DNA from: Streptococcus suis
GTDB taxonomy: Bacteria; Bacillota; Bacilli; Lactobacillales; Streptococcaceae
Assembly (NCBI RefSeq): GCF_016775005.1
Contig: NZ_JAEUXI010000001.1
Coordinates: 124,001 to 188,000, forward strand
Length of the DNA stretch: 64,000 bases
Direction of reading: 5' to 3'
The notes beneath the pieces are model-generated. The model was not told where the DNA came from, did no database searches, and saw nothing but the letters and a program-made list of their open reading frames with translations. Positions 1 through 7,359 of the stretch are shown here, piece after piece. Both the position numbers and the translations under genes were made by a program. The number at the start of each line of letters is the position of its first letter. Positions within the stretch are counted from its first letter, which is position 1.

Positions 1-94
1 TTGGGACATATTTTTCACGGCGAAAGGCTACCATGCCATCGCCACCCTTACCAGCCTTGACTGTAATCTTGGCCGTATCTAAAAACATACTCAT
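1..94 (-). CDS. obg: GTPase Obg, 5' end only
   Basis: Only the first 31 codons lie in the window; the gene runs off the left edge. The visible N-terminus reads [20 protein letters not shown] and continues into [11 protein letters not shown], the start of the glycine-rich Obg fold. Obg is a ribosome-associated GTPase of late 50S assembly and stress response. The GTPase domain itself lies outside the window. The ATG at 94 gives the usual MSMFLD start; the ATG two codons later is also possible. It lies downstream of the DUF4044 gene on the same strand, separated by a terminator. Confidence 0.93.
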   Translation of the reverse strand, partial: MSMFLDTAKITVKAGKGGDGMVAFRREKYVP

Positions 95-115
95 AAAAAA
101 CCTATTCTTTCTGTC

Positions 116-141
116 AAAAAGACGCTATACAGCGCCTTTTT
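116..141 (-). terminator. Intrinsic terminator after the DUF4044 gene
   Basis: On the minus strand the sequence reads AAAAAGGCGCT, loop GTAT, then AGCGTCTTTTT. This is an 11-bp stem with one G-U pair and its own U tract. It overlaps the stop codon of the 42-residue gene and separates it from obg. Confidence 0.85.
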
Positions 142-268
142 AATTCATCAGTGCATTGACTGCTGGGAAAATCAGACCAGCAAGTGTAGCGATAACCATT
201 AATAGAACGATAATTAAGGTTATTTTCTCAAAAGCTGTCTTTTTGTGTTTTTCTTCACCGAAAGCCAT
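140..268 (-). CDS. DUF4044-type small membrane protein, 42 aa
   Basis: A 42-codon gene, ATG at 268 and TAA at 140-142. The protein begins MAFGEEKHKKTAFEKITLII, followed by one hydrophobic helix at about residues 16-38 and a short tail ending NALMN. A charged N-terminus of about 15 residues followed by a single membrane helix matches the streptococcal DUF4044 family, whose function is unknown. The ribosome site AAGGAG lies 8-9 nt before ATG. It has a promoter directly upstream and a terminator overlapping its stop, so it is probably a monocistronic unit between uvrC and obg. Confidence 0.82.
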   Translation of the reverse strand: MAFGEEKHKKTAFEKITLIIVLLMVIATLAGLIFPAVNALMN

Positions 269-300
269 TTCTACGCTCCTTATTCAGTCATTGATAGTTT

Positions 301-329
301 ATTTTACCACAATTTTGCTCCTTTTTCAA
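301..329 (-). promoter_or_regulatory. Promoter of the DUF4044 gene
   Basis: TTGAAA at 329-324, a 17-nt spacer, then TAAAAT at 306-301, with an extended -10 TG. The -35 box overlaps the uvrC stop codon. The predicted start at about 294 leaves a 25-nt leader that contains AAGGAG. Confidence 0.75.
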
Positions 330-2110
330 TTGTCATCTTTTGGAGCCAAACTTTCCTTAACCTTCTCCGCCACCTTATACGGCACTCCTGCTTCTGCGAT
401 TTCCTGTAAACTTGCTGACTGGATATTGCCAATAGACTTGAAATGCTTCATCAAAGCCTGTTTGCGTTTTGGTCCCAAGCCTTCTATGCCGTCCAATTTG
501 GAAGAGAAGGAATTTTTTGAGCGGACCTGACGGTGAAACTCAATAGCAAAGCGGTGAACTTCATCTTGTATCCGATGCAGGAGGAAAAATTCCTGAGAAT
601 TACGGGGCAACTCAACTACTTCCAGCGGATTGCCAAAAAGCAACTCGTGGGTCTGGTGCTTGTCATTCTTCTGTAAACCTGCAATGGGAATGGACATCCC
701 CAACTCCTGCTCGATGACCTGCTTGGCAACATTGACCTGCCCCTGACCACCGTCAATGATAATCAAATCAGGCGGTGTCAAACCGTCCCGCAGCACCCGA
801 CTGTACCGCCGCTGCAAAACTTCTCGCATGGATGCATAATCATCTGGCCCCTCCACCGTCTTAATCTTATACTTGCGGTATTCCTTTTTATTAGGCACCC
901 CATTTTCAAAGACCACCATAGCCGACACAGGACTGGTCCCCATGATGTTGGAGTTGTCAAAAGCCTCAATCCGCACAGGCGTCGGAATCCCCAAAAGCTG
1001 ACCGATATTCTCCACAGCACCGTAGGTCTTCTCCAGATTTTTCTCCAAGAGATTAAACTTCTGCTCCAGACTAACACGCGCATTCTTGGTTGCCAGATTG
1101 ATGAGTTGCTTCTTCTCGCCACGCTGAGGCTTAAGCACCTTGGTATCCACCAGGGCTTCTACTGCTTCTTGGTCAATATCCTGCGGTATCAAGATCTCTG
1201 AGGGAATTAAATGTTGCTGGTCCCTGTAAAACTGACCGATGTAGGTCAAAAAGTCTTCGTCCGCATCATTATAGTATGGGAAAAGATTGACATTCCGCTC
1301 AATCAGTTTCCCCTGCCGAACAAAGAAAACCTGTACACACATCCAGCCCTTGTCCACATAGTAGCCAAAGACATCCCGATTCTGCAAATCATGGGCCATC
1401 ACACGTTGTTTGGTCCGCAGGGTGGAAATGGATTGCAGGACATCACGGTATTCTGCAGCCTTTTCAAACTCCAGATTGCCAGCAGCTGCCTTCATCTTGT
1501 CCTGGACTTCCTTGACAATCTTATCATCATGACCTGTCAAAAACTGGGCCACTTCCTTAGCCATCTTGTCATAGTCAGACAGGCTGGGCATATTTTCTCC
1601 ATGAGCCAAACATTGCCCCAAATGATAATAAAGACAATACTTGTTCTCAGGCAATTTACATTTGCGGAAAGGATAAAGGCGTTCCAGCAATTTGAGGGTC
1701 TGATTGGCCGCCCCCACATCTGGATAGGGACCGAAATACTGACCGCCGTCCTTCTTAATCTGCCGTGTAATGATCAGCCGTGGGTGGCGTTCCTTTGTAA
1801 TCTTGATAAAGGGATAGGACTTGTCATCCTTGAGCATGATGTTATAGCGAGGCTTGTTTTCCTGAATCAGATTGATTTCCAGCAAGAGGGCCTCGATATT
1901 AGAATCCGTTACGATAAATTCAAAATCGGCAATTTCAGATACCAGGGCCTCTGTCTTGGTATCATGGGCACCTCGAAAATAAGACCGCACCCGATTGCGC
2001 AGGTTTTTGGCCTTGCCCACATAGATAATCTTTCCGTACTTGTTTTTATGGAGGTAGCAACCCGGACTGTCCGGAAGCAGCTCCAGCTTGTGCTTGATTA
2101 AATCGTTCAT
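326..2110 (-). CDS. uvrC: UvrABC excinuclease subunit C
   Basis: Nucleotide excision repair endonuclease that makes the 3' and 5' incisions on the UvrB-DNA complex. The 594-residue protein shows the GIY-YIG domain (about 12-95, with SPGCYLH and [16 protein letters not shown]), a UVR motif near 200-235 ([12 protein letters not shown]), the RNase H-like second nuclease domain ([28 protein letters not shown]) and a C-terminal helix-hairpin-helix pair ([15 protein letters not shown]). Length is normal. The ATG at 2110 follows a TGTTATAAT box by 7 nt, so the mRNA may be leaderless; no Shine-Dalgarno sequence is visible. No sign of damage to the gene. Confidence 0.97.
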   Translation of the reverse strand: MNDLIKHKLELLPDSPGCYLHKNKYGKIIYVGKAKNLRNRVRSYFRGAHDTKTEALVSEIADFEFIVTDSNIEALLLEINLIQENKPRYNIMLKDDKSYPFIKITKERHPRLIITRQIKKDGGQYFGPYPDVGAANQTLKLLERLYPFRKCKLPENKYCLYYHLGQCLAHGENMPSLSDYDKMAKEVAQFLTGHDDKIVKEVQDKMKAAAGNLEFEKAAEYRDVLQSISTLRTKQRVMAHDLQNRDVFGYYVDKGWMCVQVFFVRQGKLIERNVNLFPYYNDADEDFLTYIGQFYRDQQHLIPSEILIPQDIDQEAVEALVDTKVLKPQRGEKKQLINLATKNARVSLEQKFNLLEKNLEKTYGAVENIGQLLGIPTPVRIEAFDNSNIMGTSPVSAMVVFENGVPNKKEYRKYKIKTVEGPDDYASMREVLQRRYSRVLRDGLTPPDLIIIDGGQGQVNVAKQVIEQELGMSIPIAGLQKNDKHQTHELLFGNPLEVVELPRNSQEFFLLHRIQDEVHRFAIEFHRQVRSKNSFSSKLDGIEGLGPKRKQALMKHFKSIGNIQSASLQEIAEAGVPYKVAEKVKESLAPKDDN

Positions 2111-2117
2111 AAGTTAC

Positions 2118-2126
2118 ATTATAACA
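2118..2126 (-). promoter_or_regulatory. Extended -10 promoter of uvrC, probably leaderless
   Basis: TGTTATAAT on the minus strand ends 7 nt before the uvrC ATG, so transcription would start at or one base before the A of ATG. No clear -35 is seen. The T of the extended element adjoins the T tract of the terminator just upstream. Confidence 0.7.
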
Positions 2127-2158
2127 AAAAATGAGCAGGGAAGACTGTCCCAACTCAT
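2126..2158 (-). terminator. Terminator of the zinc-ribbon gene
   Basis: Minus strand: ATGAG-TT-GGGA, loop CAGTCT, TCCC-TG-CTCAT, then TTTTTT. The stem has a 2-by-2 internal mismatch. The T run leads directly into the uvrC promoter. Confidence 0.75.
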
Positions 2159-2168
2159 CTACATCCCT

Positions 2169-2444
2169 TTATTTTTGAACCTGCCAACGTTTGGCTTTTT
2201 TCAGCATAAATGGGTAAGAAGCTTTCATCAAGAATTTTACAAAACCATTTCCTTGACCGTTTGAAATCGCATTTTTTCCTTTAGCAACCATCTGTTCAAA
2301 ACTGATATCAGGCTCCAAAAAAGCCCCCTTGGCATAACAATAAGAACAATAGCTTGTAGACTGACTTCCATCTGCCTCAGTTCCTCTCACATCTTGGCCG
2401 TGTAGATTGAGGGGCATGGCACAGGATTGACAAAATTTTTCCAT
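2169..2444 (-). CDS. Putative zinc-ribbon protein, 91 aa
   Basis: A small protein with two metal-binding pairs: CQSC at residues 5-8 and CSYC at 33-36, separated by a loop carrying GTEADGSQSTSYC. This spacing matches the putative zinc-ribbon family PF12674 (zf-ribbon_2). The rest is mostly helical and ends with a basic tail (LKKAKRWQVQK). The role is unknown. ATG at 2444 has an AAAGGAGATAG ribosome site. The gene stands alone and ends at the terminator before uvrC. Confidence 0.8.
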   Translation of the reverse strand: MEKFCQSCAMPLNLHGQDVRGTEADGSQSTSYCSYCYAKGAFLEPDISFEQMVAKGKNAISNGQGNGFVKFLMKASYPFMLKKAKRWQVQK

Positions 2445-2527
2445 AACTATCTCCTTTTGGCTATTGGTCTAGTATAGCATTTTCCAAAAAATCTGCAAGA
2501 AGTTTGCCGTAAGAAATCCAGTCTCTA

Positions 2528-2536
2528 TGATATAAT
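2528..2536 (+). promoter_or_regulatory. Extended -10 promoter, probably leaderless
   Basis: TGATATAAT at 2528-2536 ends 7 nt before the ATG at 2544. The AAAGG between them is too close to ATG to be a normal ribosome site and would mostly lie upstream of the predicted transcript start. Confidence 0.65.
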
Positions 2537-2543
2537 AAAGGCT

Positions 2544-3473
2544 ATGAATTCAACACAGCTCGGAGATTTACTCCACTTAAAACCCTACCACCATTATTAT
2601 TCCATTCCCGTCATCCAACTGAACCACCAAGAGTCTGGATACCTTGTTCTCTTCCAAGATGACAACCAATTACAATTGGTCAATCATTTGGCAGATAATG
2701 GTCGAACCCAGTCCTTTAAAAAGGCTAGTATTTTTTCATTGGAAGAACTTCTTTTGGAGTTAGGGGCCATCCCACTAGATTGTCTACATCAAATTCTTAT
2801 CCTCCAAGCTCCTCGAGACAAGCAGCAAACAACAGATAAACCGCTGCAATTAAAAGAAGTTTTTCAAACATATCAAAAGTCTGATCAGGTCTTGTCTTTT
2901 CTGAAACAAAGCCCCAAAACAGCTTATGAATTGGCGAACTTGGAGGCTGAGGAAGAACGAATTCGCCTTGCCAATCAGACCTATGACCCTTTTCGCTCAA
3001 CCGTTCGACAGGAGAATCGCCATCCATCAGAACCCAAGATGGACATTGTATCCGATAAGGAATATAAGCATTTAACGGATTTTCATCCCTTCATCCAATC
3101 TCAAAGGGGCAATGTATACAAGGTTCCGGTTGACTACTTGGATCCTGATAAACAAACAACTGTCACCATTGACATCATGGGCTGGTATTTTTACAAAAAG
3201 CAATTGAAAATTCGTTGGAGACCTCGTCATACCCGTAAAGGACGCTGGCGTTCTTCCCTCGTTTCGGTCGATAAAAAAACTGGCTCCTACTTCTTTCAAG
3301 GGGAACTCTATAAAAAAGGAAATCATCCAATATTTTTGCACTCCATGTCCTTCAATAAAGGGATTCCAACCAATTTCCAAGAACAGTTTCATGCTAATTT
3401 TCACCACTTCCAATCCATCATTGAAGACCAAAAGAAGAAAGCTCTTTTGCGCATCTATTCTTTTGGAAAATAA
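2544..3473 (+). CDS. Hypothetical protein, 309 aa
   Basis: I do not recognise a family. The protein is soluble, with no signal peptide or membrane segment. The N-terminal half (1-115) is rich in beta-strand-like stretches, with HYYSIPVIQ and YLVLFQDDN. The middle (about 110-180) is charged and probably linker-like. The C-terminal third is aromatic and basic (MGWYFYKKQLKIRWRPRHTR, then KGRWRSSLVSVDKKTGSYFF). Its isolation on the plus strand between minus-strand genes, with its own promoter and terminator, shows a separate transcription unit. A nucleic-acid-binding role for the basic C-terminal region is only a guess. Confidence 0.8.
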   Translation: MNSTQLGDLLHLKPYHHYYSIPVIQLNHQESGYLVLFQDDNQLQLVNHLADNGRTQSFKKASIFSLEELLLELGAIPLDCLHQILILQAPRDKQQTTDKPLQLKEVFQTYQKSDQVLSFLKQSPKTAYELANLEAEEERIRLANQTYDPFRSTVRQENRHPSEPKMDIVSDKEYKHLTDFHPFIQSQRGNVYKVPVDYLDPDKQTTVTIDIMGWYFYKKQLKIRWRPRHTRKGRWRSSLVSVDKKTGSYFFQGELYKKGNHPIFLHSMSFNKGIPTNFQEQFHANFHHFQSIIEDQKKKALLRIYSFGK

Positions 3474-3474
3474 G

Positions 3475-3522
3475 AAAAAAGCCTCTTGCAGCATCCGTAA
3501 CGGATAGCAAGAGGTTATTTTT
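3475..3522. terminator. Bidirectional terminator between convergent genes
   Basis: CCTCTTGC pairs with GCAAGAGG, with a second inner pairing ATCCG/CGGAT. A runs lie on the left and T runs on the right, so it serves both the plus-strand unknown gene and the minus-strand YkgJ-type gene. Confidence 0.85.
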
Positions 3523-4015
3523 ATACTCGAGTCTTCAATTTCTCAACAAAGAGATAGGCTGCAGGACAAGTGAGCGTGTTCTTCATCGTCAGATGGTTGA
3601 TCTGGTAGATCTTTTTGCGGTCCGTATGAGGAAATTCTCGACAGGCCTTAGGACGTACATCATAAATTGAACAGAGATTATCGCCACCTAAAAATGGACA
3701 GGGCATCGATTTAAAAACCTTGTCATTGTCTTCATCGACCCTCAAGTACATTTCCTCAAAAGCAGGTAGTCGCATCTTAAAATACTTGGCAATTCGTGTA
3801 ATATCCGCCTCCGTAAAAAGAGGACCTAAGGTCTTACAGCAATTGGCACAGGCAGTACAGTCAATTTCATTAAACACTTCCGTATGAACTTGCTGCACAA
3901 TTTTGTCCAAATTTTTCGGTGGTTTCTTCTTCAAGGAAGCCAAAAATTTACGATGTTCAGCTTGTTTTTGCAAGGCAAGCTGATGGTATTTTTCTAAATC
4001 AATTTCTTGTTTCAT
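3521..4015 (-). CDS. YkgJ family cysteine cluster protein
   Basis: A 164-residue protein with the cysteine cluster of the YkgJ/CxxCxxCC family (PF03692): DCTACANCCK in the N-terminal third, then SMPCPFLGGDNLC, a RPKACREFP segment and a final TLTCPAAYL. These cysteines probably bind a metal or Fe-S centre; the biological role is not established. I chose the ATG at 4015 (MKQEIDLEKYH) over an upstream start at 4066 because the longer form would read through the end of the preceding gene and adds a non-conserved leader. ATG lies 6 nt after an extended -10, so the mRNA may be leaderless. Confidence 0.88.
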   Translation of the reverse strand: MKQEIDLEKYHQLALQKQAEHRKFLASLKKKPPKNLDKIVQQVHTEVFNEIDCTACANCCKTLGPLFTEADITRIAKYFKMRLPAFEEMYLRVDEDNDKVFKSMPCPFLGGDNLCSIYDVRPKACREFPHTDRKKIYQINHLTMKNTLTCPAAYLFVEKLKTRV

Positions 4016-4021
4016 AGGACT

Positions 4022-4030
4022 AGTATAGCA
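4022..4030 (-). promoter_or_regulatory. Extended -10 promoter, probably leaderless
   Basis: TGCTATACT on the minus strand, then six bases AGTCCT and ATG. The predicted start is the A of ATG at 4015. The same 16 bases TGCTATACTAGTCCTA recur at 30,265-30,280, there with a normal leader. Confidence 0.7.
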
Positions 4031-4034
4031 TAGT

Positions 4035-4439
4035 TTAGTAGCGATTGGCCTTGATAATATAGGCATACAGCAACCAAATAATCAAATAAAGAACCATGCC
4101 GATAGGTACAATCGGAAAGAGAGGGAGGAGGATAAGTGATAAAAAGGTCAACAAGCCAAGTGTTTTCAACTTCAAACTTCTCTCATCTCTTGCCACCTGC
4201 CGATTCCAGTCATCGACAAATGCCTGCGCCTGTTCGGTCTGCTTCTTCAACAGTTGAGCCAACAGCTCAATCCTTTCCGGATCTTCTTCTTGAATCATAG
4301 CAATCAAAATATCATTGATTCGATTTTTGTTGGCCTCATGCTGGGTTACTGTTGCCTGGTATTGAGCATTTGCTACTATTGTCTGCTGTACCTGGCTTAA
4401 TTTTTGATTCAATAACTGACGGTCTTTCGAACTAAGCAT
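4035..4439 (-). CDS. Hypothetical membrane-anchored coiled-coil protein, 134 aa
   Basis: Residues 1-90 are charged and helical and probably form a coiled coil (LSSKDRQLLNQKLSQVQQ, ELLAQLLKKQTEQAQAF). Residues 92-130 form a tight hydrophobic hairpin (LLTFLSLILLPLFPIVPIGM and a second segment). The ending KANRY is basic. This suggests a small inner-membrane protein with a cytoplasmic stalk. No family recognised. The promoter of the next gene overlaps the region just past its stop codon. Confidence 0.75.
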   Translation of the reverse strand: MLSSKDRQLLNQKLSQVQQTIVANAQYQATVTQHEANKNRINDILIAMIQEEDPERIELLAQLLKKQTEQAQAFVDDWNRQVARDERSLKLKTLGLLTFLSLILLPLFPIVPIGMVLYLIIWLLYAYIIKANRY

Positions 4440-4884
4440 CTTCTTCTTCGCACCATTTTCTTTTCGGTTTATTTTAAAAATAGCAGAGCAGTCAAGACTG
4501 CCTGCTTACTATATACTAGTTTATCATATGATCGATTGAAAATGGAAGTATTGCATGTCATTTCTTTTCTTGAAAGTAAGTAACTGTTTTTCTGTGACTA
4601 ATTTTATATTTTTAAATCTGAAAATTATCTCAGAGAAGGTATTTTAAAAAATTAAAACAAGCAAAACTAGTTTATTTCCTATATTATAAATTTAAAAATT
4701 AGTAAAAAACTTTATTATCCTATATTCTAAAATTTAAAATTAGCAAAAAACTTTGTTTACCATGTTATAAATGTTTTTTGTTCGTAAACTCCTTGCTTTT
4801 ATTCAACTTTTAATTAAGTGAACATATCAGACATTCGATTTGCATCACAATTTAGAAAGGCTCTTCTAGATTGTAATAAAAACA

Positions 4885-4912
4885 TGATAAAAAGGTCCAC
4901 TGGACCTTAATT
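4885..4912 (-). terminator. Terminator downstream of lepA
   Basis: Minus strand: AAGGTCC, loop AGT, GGACCTT, then TTTATC. It is formed by the distal copy of the 18-bp repeat; the copy next to lepA lacks the full right arm. Confidence 0.7.
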
Positions 4913-5000
4913 CGCTTTCCGTTTTTCAAGCTCATGCATTTCCAGGCTCGGGCTGAAACAGTCTATTCCTAGACTGTTTCACTCCACTGGACCTTAATTC
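4896..5000 (-). repeat. 18-bp direct repeats flanking a palindromic insert
   Basis: On the minus strand GAATTAAGGTCCAGTGGA occurs at 5000-4983 and again at 4913-4896, exactly 87 bp apart and identical. The 69 bases between contain an 11-bp perfect inverted repeat (GAAACAGTCTA, loop, TAGACTGTTTC) at 4955-4980. It looks like a small intergenic repeat unit that interrupted or duplicated the terminator region. Confidence 0.7.
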
Positions 5001-5006
5001 ACTTCT

Positions 5007-6839
5007 TTATTTTTTATCATCTTCATCCATGCTGAGGACACTGAGGAAAGCTTCTTGTGGTACTTCTACCGATCCGATTGCCTTCATTCGTTTCTTACCA
5101 GCTTTTTGTTTTTCTAGGAGTTTGCGTTTACGGGAAACGTCACCACCATAACACTTGGCCAAAACGTTTTTGCGAAGGGCCTTGATGTCGCTACGGGCAA
5201 CGATTTTCTGACCGATAGCAGCTTGGATTGGCACTTCAAACTGTTGACGAGGAATGATTTTCTTGAGTTTGTCTACGATAATTTTCCCACGTTCATAGGC
5301 AAATTCTTTGTGGACGATAAAGCTGAGAGCATCGACCTTATCACCATTGAGGAGAATATCCATTTTCACCAACTTGGATGAACGGTATTCCGAAATCTCA
5401 TAGTCGAAGCTGGCATAACCACGAGTAGATGACTTAAGCTTGTCAAAGAAGTCAAAGACAATCTCCGCAAGTGGAATTTGGTAGATAACATTGACACGGT
5501 TATCATCAATATAATCCATAGTCACAAAGTCACCACGTTTCCGCTGAGCCAATTCCATGACCGCACCGACATACTCCTGCGGTACCATGATTTGTGCTTT
5601 AACGTAAGGCTCTTCGATATTGGCAATTTTGGTTGGGTCTGGGAATTCGGACGGGTTGGCTACATCAATCATTTCACCGTCCGTCATGTTGACATGGTAA
5701 ACCACCGACGGTGCTGTCATGATGAGGTCAATGTTAAATTCGCGCTCAATCCGTTCTTGAATAACATCCATGTGCAAGAGGCCCAAGAATCCACAACGGA
5801 AACCAAAGCCGAGGGCCTGCGATGTTTCAGGTTCGAACTGCAAGCTGGCATCGTTGAGCTGGAGCTTTTCCAAGGCTTCACGGAGGTCATTGTACTTGTT
5901 GGAATCAATTGGATAGATACCCGCAAAGACCATTGGGTTCATCTGTTTGTAGCCTGCGAGTGGCTCGCTAGCAGGATTTTCCGCCAAGGTCACTGTATCA
6001 CCGACACGGGTATCTGCAACGGTCTTGATGGAAGCTGCGATATAGCCAACATCTCCAACTGCTAGGAAATCACGGCCAATAGCTTTTGGCGTAAAAATTC
6101 CGACCTCTGTTACATCGAAGGTCTTGCCATTGCTCATCATTTGAATGGTATCGCCAGGTTTCACGACACCATTGACGATACGGACTTGGAGGATAACCCC
6201 ACGATAAGGATCATAGACAGAGTCAAAAATCAAGGCTTGTAATGGAGCTTCGACATCGCCAGTCGGTGCTGGGACCTTCTCCACGATCTGTTCCAAGATT
6301 TCCTCGATACCAATACCTGCCTTAGCTGATGTTGGCACTGCTTCTGATGCATCCAAACCAATCACATCTTCGATTTCCTGACGAACACGCTCTGGGTCTG
6401 CTGCTGGTAGGTCAATCTTGTTAATGATAGGCAAGATTTCTAAGTCATTGTCAAGGGCCAGATAAACGTTGGCCAAGGTCTGTGCTTCAATCCCCTGAGC
6501 AGCATCCACCACTAGAATCGCACCCTCACAGGCCGCAAGAGAACGTGATACTTCATAGGTAAAGTCCACGTGTCCTGGTGTGTCAATCAAGTGGAAAATA
6601 TAAGTCTCTCCATCTTTAGCTGTATAGTTGAGTTCGATAGCATTCAGTTTAATAGTGATACCACGCTCACGCTCCAAATCCATACTATCCAGCAACTGAG
6701 CTTGCATTTCACGGCTGGAAACTGTTTCTGTCTTCTCAAGAATACGGTCAGCCAAGGTTGATTTACCATGGTCAATGTGGGCAATGATGGAGAAATTACG
6801 AATTTTCTCCTGTCGTTTTTTCAAATCTTCTAAATTCAT
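5007..6839 (-). CDS. lepA: Elongation factor 4 (back-translocating GTPase LepA)
   Basis: A 610-residue translational GTPase. The G domain at the N-terminus has [10 protein letters not shown] (G1), RGITIK (G2), DTPGHVDF (G3), NKIDLP (G4) and TSAKAG (G5). Domains II, III and V follow, and the C-terminal domain unique to LepA is clear ([15 protein letters not shown], then [20 protein letters not shown]). LepA acts on ribosomes stalled in elongation or initiation. GAGGAAG precedes the ATG at 6839. An extended -10 (TGATATAAT) lies about 40 bases upstream, so it has its own promoter between ndk and lepA. Confidence 0.98.
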   Translation of the reverse strand: MNLEDLKKRQEKIRNFSIIAHIDHGKSTLADRILEKTETVSSREMQAQLLDSMDLERERGITIKLNAIELNYTAKDGETYIFHLIDTPGHVDFTYEVSRSLAACEGAILVVDAAQGIEAQTLANVYLALDNDLEILPIINKIDLPAADPERVRQEIEDVIGLDASEAVPTSAKAGIGIEEILEQIVEKVPAPTGDVEAPLQALIFDSVYDPYRGVILQVRIVNGVVKPGDTIQMMSNGKTFDVTEVGIFTPKAIGRDFLAVGDVGYIAASIKTVADTRVGDTVTLAENPASEPLAGYKQMNPMVFAGIYPIDSNKYNDLREALEKLQLNDASLQFEPETSQALGFGFRCGFLGLLHMDVIQERIEREFNIDLIMTAPSVVYHVNMTDGEMIDVANPSEFPDPTKIANIEEPYVKAQIMVPQEYVGAVMELAQRKRGDFVTMDYIDDNRVNVIYQIPLAEIVFDFFDKLKSSTRGYASFDYEISEYRSSKLVKMDILLNGDKVDALSFIVHKEFAYERGKIIVDKLKKIIPRQQFEVPIQAAIGQKIVARSDIKALRKNVLAKCYGGDVSRKRKLLEKQKAGKKRMKAIGSVEVPQEAFLSVLSMDEDDKK

Positions 6840-6901
6840 GTTTCTTCCTCTACAAGGGTATTACTCTTTATTATATCAGAAATACCAAGAACTTGCCATA
6901 A

Positions 6902-6927
6902 GAAAAACACCTAGAAAACTAGGTGTC
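6902..6927 (-). terminator. Terminator of ndk
   Basis: Minus strand: ACACCTAG, loop TTTT, CTAGGTGT, then TTTTC. Perfect 8-bp stem between ndk and lepA. Confidence 0.88.
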
Positions 6928-6934
6928 TGCTCTG

Positions 6935-7348
6935 CTATTTCCCCAACCAAAGACCAATCTCACGTTCGGCCGCTTCTGCACTATCGGAGCCGTGAACGAC
7001 ATTGGCAACAATGCCATCAACCGGTGCTGTCGCAAAATCTCCACGAATAGTTCCTGGCAAGGCTTGATGGGGATTGGTTGCACCCATCATATCTCGCCAA
7101 GATTTGATAACCTCTGGTCCAGTTAGAATTCCTGCAATCACAGGTCCACTTGTCATATACTGAACCAAAAGCGGAAAGAATGGCTTGTCTGCCAAATGCT
7201 CGTAATGCTGCGCAATCAACTCTGGACTGGCAGTCATCATGCTAAGGGCTTCTAGTTTAAAGCCACGTCGCTCGATTCGTTCAATCACCTGACCAACTAA
7301 GCCACGCGCAACTGCATCAGGCTTTATGATAAAAAAAGTCCGTTCCAT
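6935..7348 (-). CDS. ndk: Nucleoside diphosphate kinase
   Basis: A 137-residue enzyme that transfers the gamma phosphate from ATP to NDPs through a phosphohistidine. It begins [20 protein letters not shown] and carries the active-site segment [15 protein letters not shown] with the catalytic histidine at about residue 119. The length is slightly below the usual 140-150. The ribosome site AAAGGGGGAAAAG is directly before ATG. Its start is only 11 bases after the rexA stop, so it is probably read in part from the rexBA transcript. Confidence 0.97.
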   Translation of the reverse strand: MERTFFIIKPDAVARGLVGQVIERIERRGFKLEALSMMTASPELIAQHYEHLADKPFFPLLVQYMTSGPVIAGILTGPEVIKSWRDMMGATNPHQALPGTIRGDFATAPVDGIVANVVHGSDSAEAAEREIGLWLGK

Positions 7349-7359
7349 CTTTTCCCCCT

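Larger units (their letters stand above)
4440..5006. other. AT-rich intergenic region with repeats
   Basis: No gene is seen in these 567 bases. The stretch from about 4,540 to 4,850 is very AT-rich. At about 4,660-4,775 there are roughly three degenerate tandem copies of a unit of about 42 bp (CCTATATTATAAATTT, CCTATATTCTAAAATTT, CCATGTTATAAATG). The right end holds the lepA terminator and an 18-bp direct repeat described separately. Confidence 0.55.

Noticed and set aside
1211..2101. A 296-codon open frame on the plus strand opposite uvrC
   Set aside because: It lies entirely within uvrC, has no ribosome site and no recognisable domain; the uvrC frame explains the base composition.
5478..6065. 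A 195-codon plus-strand frame opposite lepA
   Set aside because: Antisense shadow of a highly conserved gene; no start signals.
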